Assembly: GCF_000003605.2 (NCBI RefSeq)
Contig: NW_003151757.1
Coordinates: forward strand, 199,428-233,850
From: Saccoglossus kowalevskii
Lineage: Eukaryota > Hemichordata > Enteropneusta > Harrimaniidae
Length of the DNA stretch: 34,423 bases
Direction: 5' to 3'
Part shown: positions 9,492-15,405 of the stretch, one piece after another
How positions within the stretch are numbered: the first letter of the stretch is position 1
Layout of the letters: every line of letters starts with the position of its first letter
Program-made: the position numbers and the translations under genes
Notes under the pieces: model-generated
The model's input: only the letters and a program-made list of their open reading frames with translations
Told to the model about the DNA's origin: nothing
Database searches by the model: none

Positions 9492-11676
9492 ATAAACATT
9501 ATAAATTTGTATATTTGATCAGATCGCCGGTACATTGATATTGGTTGCAGCCGATACAGTGTTCATAATGACACACAGACATGGGCAAATTCTGAGCAAT
9601 TGTGTGAAGACATGGGTGCTGTGTTGGCTTCTTTGTATACGAGTACAGTCAGCGACGATGTCATACAATTCATCATAGACAGTAATATGGATGATGGAGC
9701 AATCAACTATTGGATTGGATTGAATGAACATTTCAGAAGAGGGAAGTTTTGAATGGCTCAATGGAGATCCATTTGGTTACACAAATTGGGCGCCTCACAA
9801 TCCAGATAATTGGAGAAATCAAGACTGTGGACAATTGTGGTTAGTAGAATTACCCTTATATGTAAATTTATTTTGTTTGTTTTTTTGTAATAATTGACTG
9901 TCTGACTATGGCTGTAGGCAATAGTGGTGAGTACAAGTGGTATCAAATGGCGATGACAATAAACCAGCCGTAAAGAGAAATGGCTGCCGAGATCTCGTTG
10001 AAAGCGAGAAAAACCGCGAGAAATTTTTGCTTGCCAAATAGAGTTCTATTTTTTCCCCACCATCGCGTATACTGACATAATTTGGTGAACCTCACAGCTG
10101 AGTTGTTTGATTAGGGAATACAAACACAAATTTATAATGTGAGCAAATGCAATATCTCCAATTTTATATTGTTTTCTGCTGCAGTAATAATCTGATAATT
10201 TAATCCACACCCTGCAATATCTTCCTACACATCTTCTACACTTTCGACAATTCAAAAATAAGAATTTCCATATGCCACAACAAGTGCGCGCCCTGACGTA
10301 CACGCACTGTGCTCTTCGTCGCTACAACGGGTAGTTCGGAATATGTTGTGGTCAGCTAATACCGAGGTTAACGTGTGGTACTCCTGACATTAATATTAAA
10401 ATGTGTTTTCGTGGTCCGCTCTATACAAATATCAGCACAACTGTTCGGTATCAAGCGGCAAATAACTTCCACAATTTTCATTAAATTTATAAATGATTTA
10501 CACATATTTAAGGGGTTACGATAAATGTCAATTAATAAAGACAATTTGTTTAATGTAGCCATAGTGATAACTATATTATTTGCATTCTTCTTTTCAACCC
10601 ATTAGGACTCATCGGAATTTTCAATGGGATGATGGTATCTGCTCCAGCCAGAACGGATACATATGCCAAAGGTAATAGAATGACTGTTTGTAGGATTGTT
10701 AGGACTAATTAATTTTGTATTGATCACTCTAAAATTTACCTTCAATTCATTATGTTCACCATACGTTGCTTTGTTATTAAAATTTAAGTATTAACAAGCA
10801 AATCAACTTATGATCTGTACCAAAGTCAAATTGTTTATGAATTAGTATTTTACTTGAAGGTGCAGACAATAAAAATAGCCCCAGACATTCTACATCGTGA
10901 TCACAAACTGAGCTATCAAAAAATCCCGTGTTTTATGACGTTGTTCAACGCATAATCGTATAACCATGGTGCTTACCATTTACTGTAATGTCGAACAACG
11001 TCACTAGTTTGTGTGCGCTCGAACAGTACACAGTATAAACGAAATCGTGTGATGGTAGTTTGTTTTTATCACTGCAATAAGAACTTTTTAAACTGACAAT
11101 AACTCGTATTAGTGCAAACTAAATGTTAATTTTGCAATGTTTCCTGAAATAAACAGAAATGTTCTCTGATTTGCATAATTATTTCAACAGTCAAATCATC
11201 AATTTAATTCGTTGTTCAATAATCTATGTATAGTAAACTGCTCAGAGACAGTTCTCTTACGAATTGATACTTGTTTATATCCCATAATAATTAGTACATT
11301 GTCTATTAAAAATAAGTATAGCGAACAGTTTCTGTTTGCATTCAACTGCAACATAGAGAGTTTTTTCAAAGTATAATAATATTTTTCAGTAATTGAAAAA
11401 AGTGGCTTTCAGTGAAGAAGTACCTACATTGGAGCATCCATCCAAACACGTCTTTTAGTGATGCAGCAAAGTCATTTGCAGTGTATATCAATTAAATGTT
11501 TGTTACATATCTATATGTTCTTAATAATAAAAGACTACATCATCATCAAACTCAACGTTAACTACACTCGATGGTCAATCGAATTCAAAAATTTGATTTT
11601 GTTTTCATTTTCAACTGTGTTTTTTTTACATTACAGAAATACATGTATTGATGACTACACAACTAATTGGTTATGA
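583..11676 (+). CDS. Gene 1: mucin-stalk C-type lectin with two CTLDs (5' end outside window)
   Basis: This is a multi-exon gene. The exons I support are 583-645, 745-807, 907-966, 1067-1126, 2496-2600, 3772-3837, 3963-4278, 7086-7151, 7452-7498, 9286-9342, 9523-9839, 10606-10671 and 11637-11676. Exon 1169-1240 is doubtful. All have AG acceptors and GT donors, and their phases agree: 1-1 for stalk exons and 1-2, 2-2, 2-1 for each CTLD. The product is a Thr/Ser/Pro-rich stalk followed by two CTLDs and a short tail ending at TGA 11674-11676. By comparison with gene 2, the missing 5' part should encode a cytoplasmic tail and membrane anchor; that is inference. The role is probably extracellular calcium-dependent glycan binding at the cell surface. 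A one-base insertion in the second CTLD interrupts the frame, so the allele shown may yield only the first CTLD or may contain a sequencing error. Confidence 0.82.
745..807 (+). CDS. Gene 1 stalk exon b (Thr-rich repeat)
   Basis: This 63-base phase 1-1 exon is nearly identical to exon a, with Asp for Val in the middle (TTTDEVST). It has acceptor TTCACAG and donor GTAACA. Start-to-start distance from exon a is 162 bases. The intervening intron is copied along with the exon, so the duplicated unit is exon plus intron. Confidence 0.75.
907..966 (+). CDS. Gene 1 stalk exon c (Thr-rich repeat)
   Basis: This 60-base phase 1-1 exon is the third copy of the same Thr-rich unit. It is one codon shorter at the 3' end because the Ala codon before the donor is missing, and it ends in a Glu-Pro codon pair before GTAACA. 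It lies 162 bases start-to-start from exon b. Confidence 0.75.
1067..1126 (+). CDS. Gene 1 stalk exon d (Thr-rich repeat)
   Basis: This 60-base phase 1-1 exon is the fourth copy. It differs from copy c by a few bases, for example TCTGCAATGCGC for TCTACAATGCCC (Ala and Arg for Thr and Pro). The donor is GTAATT. It lies 160 bases start-to-start from exon c. Confidence 0.73.
1169..1240 (+). pseudogene. Gene 1 stalk exon e, donor site displaced
   Basis: This 72-base match to gene 2's functional exon at 20276-20347 has the same acceptor, CTGCATAG. It encodes a Thr-rich segment of the type ASTVARTTRLSTT followed by VPTTIIATT. In gene 2 the exon ends ACTACAG followed by GTATGT. Here it ends ACTACAG followed by GGTTGT, so the only nearby GT is one base late. 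Using that GT would make the exon 73 bases and shift the frame. The exon is probably skipped, which its phase 1-1 layout allows, or it is a relic. Confidence 0.6.
1657..1680 (+). pseudogene. Possible relic of the EMVTT-type stalk exon
   Basis: After an acceptor-like CCACAG, 24 bases read ATATGATAACAACCACTGAC plus GTCA. They closely match the 5' end of the working exons at 2496, 22678 and 23110 (AGATGGTGACAACAATTGAC). The similarity fades after that and no donor in a sensible phase follows. Gene 2 keeps two intact copies of this exon, so one intact copy plus one decayed copy in gene 1 would fit. Low certainty. Confidence 0.35.
1936..2181 (-). mobile_element. Small inverted-repeat element, TATACAT/ATGTATA family, copy 1
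   Basis: This stretch is the reverse complement of an element at 22238-22500 and shares its central part with 14716-14906. It begins TATACATCT and ends near ATGTATA. It contains an internal TCTACCAT..AGGAAATGGGAATTCC block and the reverse complement of the GGCAGCCATG motif seen in the other copies. No coding capacity is apparent, so it is a non-autonomous element of the MITE kind. Confidence 0.6.
2326..2465 (-). mobile_element. Partial fourth copy of the TATACAT/ATGTATA element
   Basis: The stretch CTGGGTTTGACCGGACTTCA and the following AAAAAAGTTCTCTGAATGTG match the reverse complement of 14760-14820, and the match ends near an ATGTATA at about 2456. The outer part of the element is absent. 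It lies directly upstream of the stalk exon at 2496. Confidence 0.5.
2496..2600 (+). CDS. Gene 1 stalk exon f (EMVTT type)
   Basis: This 105-base phase 1-1 exon has acceptor ATATACAG and donor GTATGT. It begins EMVTTIDVTTESWTRTTLP and continues with Pro/Thr-rich sequence ending HDPTTR. It is the counterpart of gene 2's exon at 23110-23214, which has the same length. The composition is that of an O-glycosylated stalk. Confidence 0.75.
2601..3771. other. Gene 1 intron, matched by gene 2 and by a cassette intron
   Basis: No exon was seen. Parts match gene 2 at 23788-24110, for example the shared stretch AGCTGTGCAATCTATATTTA, and more weakly 30470-30600. This shows that introns were duplicated together with the exons. 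The open frame at 3538-3747 lies inside this duplicated intron and is not conserved as a frame in gene 2. Confidence 0.6.
3772..3837 (+). CDS. Gene 1 spacer exon before CTLD 1
   Basis: This 66-base phase 1-1 exon has acceptor CTTGTAG and donor GTATGG. With the split codon it encodes EVSTHAATTFLPTTRISTT and ends LDP. Close relatives precede the CTLDs of gene 2 at 24376-24441 and 31176-31226. It forms the stalk segment immediately outside the lectin head and seems to travel with the CTLD cassette. Confidence 0.75.
3963..4278 (+). CDS. Gene 1 CTLD 1, exon A (main part of the lectin domain)
   Basis: This 316-base exon has acceptor TGTTCAG and donor GTGAGT, phase 1 in and phase 2 out. It begins DRRYIDIEC and carries the CTLD hallmarks: SSEQLCENVGAVLASL (first core Cys), YWIGLND (the WIGL motif), EWLNGDPYGYTNWAP and then RNPDNWRNQDC (third core Cys). 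Domains of this family bind Ca2+ and sugars through a loop that usually reads EPN or QPD. Here it reads NPD, in a context (W-A-P-x-N-P-D-N-W) resembling QPD galactose-type lectins. YNDT near the start is an N-glycosylation sequon. Confidence 0.9.
4600..4679. repeat. (TTA)n microsatellite
   Basis: About 26 near-perfect TTA/ATT triplets run without a break in the intron between CTLD exons A and B of gene 1. Such arrays vary in length between alleles. Confidence 0.95.
5960..6310 (+). mobile_element. Possible solo or truncated LTR followed by primer-site-like sequence
   Basis: The segment starts TGTCAGAAGTTATC, has a polyadenylation-like AATAAATC at about 6200 and then a GT-rich stretch. It runs to CCCCATA followed by TCTGGCGACAG, which resembles a tRNA primer-binding site placed just after an LTR. 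About 500 bases downstream are G/A-rich and could be the remains of an internal region, but every frame is broken. No second LTR was found. This is a weak structural call that a repeat library search should settle. Confidence 0.25.
7086..7151 (+). CDS. Gene 1 CTLD 1, exon B (end of the lectin fold)
   Basis: This 66-base exon has phase 2 at both ends, acceptor CTTTTAG and donor GTAAGG. It completes the codon for Trp and reads WTSRNFQWDDDIC, then SNDNGYICQ. WDD takes the place of the usual WND, which supplies Ca2+ ligands, and the two Cys are the last two core cysteines of the fold. It is homologous to exons at 10606, 29818 and 33783. Confidence 0.88.
7452..7498 (+). CDS. Gene 1 CTLD 1, exon C (post-domain linker with Cys)
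   Basis: This 47-base exon is phase 2 in and phase 1 out, with acceptor ATTACTAG and donor GTATGT. It reads SPLDDCSDTTTPGWAS. It returns the frame to phase 1, so another stalk exon or cassette can follow. The single Cys is conserved in the matching exons at 30241 and 34243. Confidence 0.8.
7499..9285. other. Gene 1 intron between CTLD cassettes
   Basis: I see no coding exon in this 1.8-kb intron. It carries an inverted-repeat element near its 3' end (9010-9230). The minus-strand frame at 8686-8907 shows no domain. Confidence 0.6.
9010..9230. mobile_element. Inverted-repeat element with CGAGATCTCGTT ends
   Basis: The left arm, 9010-9040 (ATGGCTGCCGAGATCTCGTT followed by AAGAACGAGAG), is imperfectly complementary to the right arm at 9199-9230. 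The left end recurs as a lone copy at 9980-10012. No protein is encoded, and the layout fits a small non-autonomous DNA element. A related GCGAGATCTCGTG stretch lies near 8449. Confidence 0.45.
9286..9342 (+). CDS. Gene 1 spacer exon before CTLD 2
   Basis: This 57-base phase 1-1 exon has acceptor ATTACAG and donor GTAAGA. With the split codon it encodes DVSSTKVPSTAFTSSTLYP, which is Ser/Thr-rich. It occupies the same place as the spacer exon at 3772 but is much more diverged in sequence, so the second cassette of gene 1 is either older or had a different spacer. Confidence 0.7.
9434..9491. repeat. (TTGA)n tetranucleotide tract
   Basis: Repeated TGAT/TTGA tetranucleotides lie in the short intron just before the second CTLD of gene 1. 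They are imperfect at first and perfect over the last 25 or so bases. Confidence 0.85.
9523..9839 (+). pseudogene. Gene 1 CTLD 2, exon A, frameshifted by one inserted base
   Basis: The exon keeps its acceptor (TGATCAG) and a usable donor (GTTAGT) and matches the other three CTLD exons along its whole length. It is 317 bases instead of 316. The extra A lies at 9727-9728, where the other copies read AATGACATTT and this one reads AATGAACATTT. The frame then runs through 8 more codons to TGA at 9750-9752. Before the break it reads DIGCSRYSVHNDTQTW, SEQLCEDMGAVLAS and YWIGLN. After the break the other frame still reads EWLNGDPFGYTNWAP and HNPDNWRNQDC. The splice sites, exon B and terminal exon are all intact, which suggests a recent mutation, an allele-specific defect or a sequencing error. 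Confidence 0.85.
9980..10012 (+). repeat. Lone copy of the CGAGATCTCGTT element end
   Basis: The 20-base stretch ATGGCTGCCGAGATCTCGTT is identical to 9010-9029, and similar CGAGA sequence follows. The two copies flank the second spacer exon and CTLD exon A of gene 1, 970 bp apart. Confidence 0.6.
10606..10671 (+). CDS. Gene 1 CTLD 2, exon B
   Basis: This 66-base phase 2-2 exon has acceptor CATTAG and donor GTAATA. It reads WTHRNFQWDDGIC, then SSQNGYICQ. Both core cysteines and the WDD calcium-site residues are kept, so this exon shows no decay despite the frameshift in exon A. Confidence 0.85.
10672..11636. other. Last intron of gene 1
   Basis: No exon C of the SPL..C type was found in this intron, which separates exon B of CTLD 2 from the terminal exon. 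Nothing else recognisable was seen. Confidence 0.55.
11637..11676 (+). CDS. Gene 1 terminal exon and stop
   Basis: A strong acceptor (a run of T, then ACATTACAG) is followed in the correct phase 2 by RNTCIDDYTTNWL and TGA. The layout, one Cys shortly after the fold followed by Asp and Thr residues, parallels exon C of the other cassettes (SPLDDCSDTTT). It looks like a variant of exon C that ends the protein. A polyadenylation signal follows 130 bases downstream. Confidence 0.7.
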
Positions 11677-11835
11677 GTACCATGAAATAATAGGAAGAAT
11701 AATTATAACCATATGAATATAATGTTGTATCAACTTATTAGAAAAATGATGGTAGATCACTTTATGTAAGTTTATACCAGCGCATTTGTTTAAAATCCGT
11801 TATAGAATAAAGCATACCTGAATTAGATACACTGA
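11677..11835 (+). other. Gene 1 3' untranslated region
   Basis: Sequence after the TGA runs to the AATAAA signal at 11806. A GT-rich stretch (GAGTTTGTGTAATATT) near 11840 would fit a downstream cleavage element. The exact cleavage site is not visible. Confidence 0.5.
11806..11811 (+). terminator. Polyadenylation signal AATAAA for gene 1
   Basis: A canonical AATAAA lies 130 bases after the stop codon of gene 1, with a GT-rich stretch about 30 bases further on. Confidence 0.6.
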
Positions 11836-11839
11836 TATT

Positions 11840-14585
11840 GCCGAGTTTGTGTAATATTATCTTGAGGGTTGTTATACAGTATTAATCGTAAATTTGAAAT
11901 ATACACATATCCTGCTATCAGGCATTTACCTTATAAGGACTTGAAATATAATATATACTATGCTATCAGTCTTTCAGCATATACGGGGTTTGTATTTATT
12001 ATTTAAATATTTATTTACCATTGTTCTGTGTTTTTTTGTATTTACCCTTGTGTGTAGAAGGGATTAACCTAATCTTCTATTGTTTAAATTTATGGAGATA
12101 CTCATGCAGTTTATTTTTTCGAATGTTTTAATGTAGAGAGTTCAGATAATATTTTTGTGGTGTGTATAGCGAGAAAGCAGTTTATAACAGACTCATTTCT
12201 TAACACATATCATGACAATAACTAAGACACCAAAAATGGGCGAATTTTAATAATTCCTTTGGCCACAATGTGTGAATGATTGTTAAGTGTGAGAACAGAG
12301 TAATTCAATGAGTGCCAACATGAATATACGGTTAGGATCAATTCTGTTTTAAGCATAATGAAATGTGTAGCAAAAGTTGCTTTTACTCCTGATGTATAAA
12401 CTCCCGATGGCTCATGACGCAAGGTTCATATGCACAGGGTTCTCCAATTTAATATGATGTCCCTGGCAAGCTCAAAATAATTCCTCCATCAACCAACCAA
12501 CCAGCCAAGCTTTATTTTATGCCATATATTGATACTGGCCATTCAGACGCCATGCACACGTCTGCTATAGGATTTCACTGCTTAAAATAAAACCACCTTC
12601 TGAGCAACACACTGCGAAACAATCGTGCAAAAGCGGGTCATGACGGCCCAGAACACCTTTGTTTAGTCTCTTTTCAATACAGGACATCAACACCGTCACT
12701 GATTTGCTACTCGTTCTGTCAATTTCTTGGCGAGAGAGTCTTGAATAGGTTATTTACTCAAACGATTATGAAAGATTATTCATAAAATTGTTTACGTATG
12801 TTATAATTTTCTGTCTGAAATCGATTCAAAACAAAATCGTCATGTGATTATTAAATATAAGACAATAAATAATCATTTAAATCATAGTTTTATTTTAATT
12901 GTTTAATTTTTAGTTGTAATTGAAAATTAATTTCCAGAATATTGTTTCATAGCAACACAATCCATGGAATCTAAAATCTATTTCATTTTTACTTTGACAA
13001 TTTTATGAGAATATATTCTTAACGTTTTATTAAATGTTGATCACTTGTGTGAGGGTCAACCTCCGTTGAGTTTCTATATTTAATTTTTCTAGATATTCTA
13101 TTCAATTATCAGGGTTTATAACGTGTTGCGTTATTCTGTTGAATATGTTATATATATCTAAAATGGCTGTGTGAAAAACATCAGCAATATTTTTATTTAT
13201 TCATTGATATCAATATCATTGGCAATGATGATATTATAATATTGACACTGAAAAACACTTCTAGTAAGCTGTGTCGCATTTTGGTGCCTGGCAATAATAA
13301 TGAGTCTAGTTTGCATCGATTTTATATTTAATGTTGTTAATTATCTAAACTGATATTTAAATTGCATGTATAACAATATATATATAATATATATAATATA
13401 ATATTCAGACTACGTATAAGTGTTTATATTGTTAGGTAAACTATATACATATTAGTTTTGCTGTATTGTCAGTTGTGTTAGGGAGTGTGAGAGTGGCATG
13501 CAGAAAACAACATTAATGGGTATTTAGTTTGTCTTTTAAATAGGACTTCATACACAAGTCTTCCCCTAGAAGTGTCTTATCGCAACCACCAATTTAATAA
13601 CATTAGATACATTAGTAATATTTATATCACATAAAAAAATATTAAATTATATATAGATATTACAATGACAAATAACAACGGTTGAAATTTAAAGTGTGGT
13701 AATATATATGCGGTTTCATATCATTAATGTATTTCATACGATAACTAAACTCTATTCAAATTAATGCAATTCCATATAACAAGAAATACTGTGTAAAGCT
13801 GCATATTGGAATATTTTGTGATAGTCAGTGATGATTTAAAGTTCAATTTTCTTCCATGAATTAATCATGTTAAAAAGATTACAATAAATAGTATAGACAC
13901 ATGGATTATTCCACTAATTTATTAAACTAAACACTCATTATATTCAGTAGCATAATAAACGTGAATATGTAAATTACAAGAATTTCGAAACCAAAATGTA
14001 TAACATGTTAGTTTTTAGTCTAATAATAAATAATATTTAAAGTTATACACGCAAATAGAAACAAGGTCAACAATAAAATCTAGAAACGAAACTATATCAC
14101 CGAGAACCTAGGATACAATACCAGGTCTTGTATTACGAATATATCATTTCAATAAAATATTAATATTTTATATATTCCTATATTGTAAAGATCAAAATAA
14201 CGAAAACCAGCAACTGTGTCTAATACATCCAATAAAATATACAATTACATTACTGGATATTCGAAACGATGGCCAATGGCAACGAAGTGAATTTCTAATG
14301 TTTTCTGGATTCTAACATTTTGGTTTTTGACGTAATTTCAATTGATGGATTGGCGGTAAGTAATCACAATTTAGATTTTAGCTGTTAATATGCCATGTAT
14401 TTTTCCAGAGTTCAGTTTTAGTCAGTTTGCATTACACCGTTCTTGAATCCCTTGGAAGACATAATTAACATGGGTGAGGTTTATATTTTCAGACATTTGA
14501 ATCGTGACACGAACGTATTCATAAAACACATTTTTTAATTATATATATTTATTTATATTGTATGAACTGTATATATTATGAGGTC
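11840..14585. other. Intergenic region between gene 1 and gene 2
   Basis: This AT-rich sequence has no supportable gene on either strand. It contains a TATA-type low-complexity run at about 13378-13404 and scattered AT palindromes. Short frames such as that on the minus strand at 12222-12422 have no domain or splice context. Confidence 0.6.
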
Positions 14586-14704
14586 ATTACGCGGATACTG
14601 CAAAGTATTCAAGAAGACAGTACAGCGGAGTATTGGCCGACGCGCAACAGAGGTTGATGCGACCGCGTACTGTCTGAGTGCATATGTTGCAGTATCCTCG
14701 TAAT
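14586..14704. mobile_element. 119-bp palindromic element upstream of gene 2
   Basis: The left arm begins ATTACGCGGATACTGCAA. The right arm ends TTGCAGTATCCTCGTAAT, its complement with one mismatch. A second matching block, GACAGTAC / GTACTGTC, lies further in, giving a hairpin of about 35 bp arms around a GC-richer middle. It may be a MITE or a structural element. It sits about 630 bp upstream of the gene 2 start codon. Confidence 0.6.
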
Positions 14705-14715
14705 AAATGTATTAT

Positions 14716-14906
14716 TATACATCTTTCCTATTCAGAAGTACATCGTGGGAAAGCCGAAATCAAAAACGTTTACAATAGATTTAGTGAACTTTTTTGTGTG
14801 GGGTCCGGTCAAACCCTGGGGGCAGCCATGTTTGTTTTTCATTATTGGAAGACGCTTACGTACGTAATCGTTCCATATTTGGAATTCGCGTTTCCTAATA
14901 TGTTAT
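14716..14906 (+). mobile_element. TATACAT/ATGTATA element, copy 2 (partial)
   Basis: This copy starts TATACATCTTTCCTA and shares with 22238-22430 the stretches TCCGGTCAAACCCTG, GGCAGCCATG, GACGCTTACG and TTTCCTAATATG. The far end of the element is not recognisable here. The open frame at 14678-14908 lies on this repeat and is not a gene. Confidence 0.55.
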
Positions 14907-15337
14907 AACAAAATCAACACAATTTTTATTTAATAACTAACGAAGCATAATGTAAACAGTTGCATGATGGCATTTCAGTAAAACGTTTCCAGCATTAATC
15001 ACATACATGTATTTTTATCATATTGTACTATTATTATCCATACATTGCATTATGCAAAATCTTTGTTTATATATTATTTGACTGACGTTCCAATGTTTGT
15101 TCATACATGTGTACGTCATTGTCACATTCGGCGAGTACGTTACACAATGCCTTGCTGTTAGTTTTGTAATACACGAATTCGCACGAATTCAAAAGCGCTT
15201 GATTTCAACATGCTTATTAATGGGAGAGACGTGGGAGTTTGATATTTGAAAGTCCTACAAATTTGCATATAGGTGGTATTTCATTTCAATAAGAAGATTA
15301 TCTTTTTTTCACTCATTTTTATATAAACATACCCAAC
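14907..15337 (+). promoter_or_regulatory. Presumed promoter and 5' UTR region of gene 2
   Basis: This is the stretch immediately upstream of the gene 2 start codon. A TATATAAA at 15320-15327 lies only 10 bases before the ATG, too close for a TATA box unless translation starts further downstream. No other core promoter motif is convincing. A 5' untranslated exon further upstream is possible. Confidence 0.3.
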
Positions 15338-15405
15338 ATGGCGGAGGGAGGCGAGACTAATGGTCTTTTGTCAGCGGAGGATATCGGTGACAACGCAGAT
15401 GAAAT
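15338..15405 (+). CDS. Gene 2 exon 1: start and cytoplasmic tail
   Basis: The start ATG has A at -3 and G at +4 (CCCAACATGG), a strong initiation context. The exon encodes MAEGGETNGLLSAEDIGDNA followed by DE, an acidic, hydrophilic tail with no signal-peptide character. It ends in phase 2 at a consensus GTAAGT donor. LL in an acidic context could act as an endocytic sorting signal, but this is only suggestive. Confidence 0.75.

Noticed and set aside
15320-15327. TATATAAA as TATA box of gene 2
   Set aside because: It lies 10 bases before the start codon, too close for transcription to begin about 30 bases downstream and still include the ATG.
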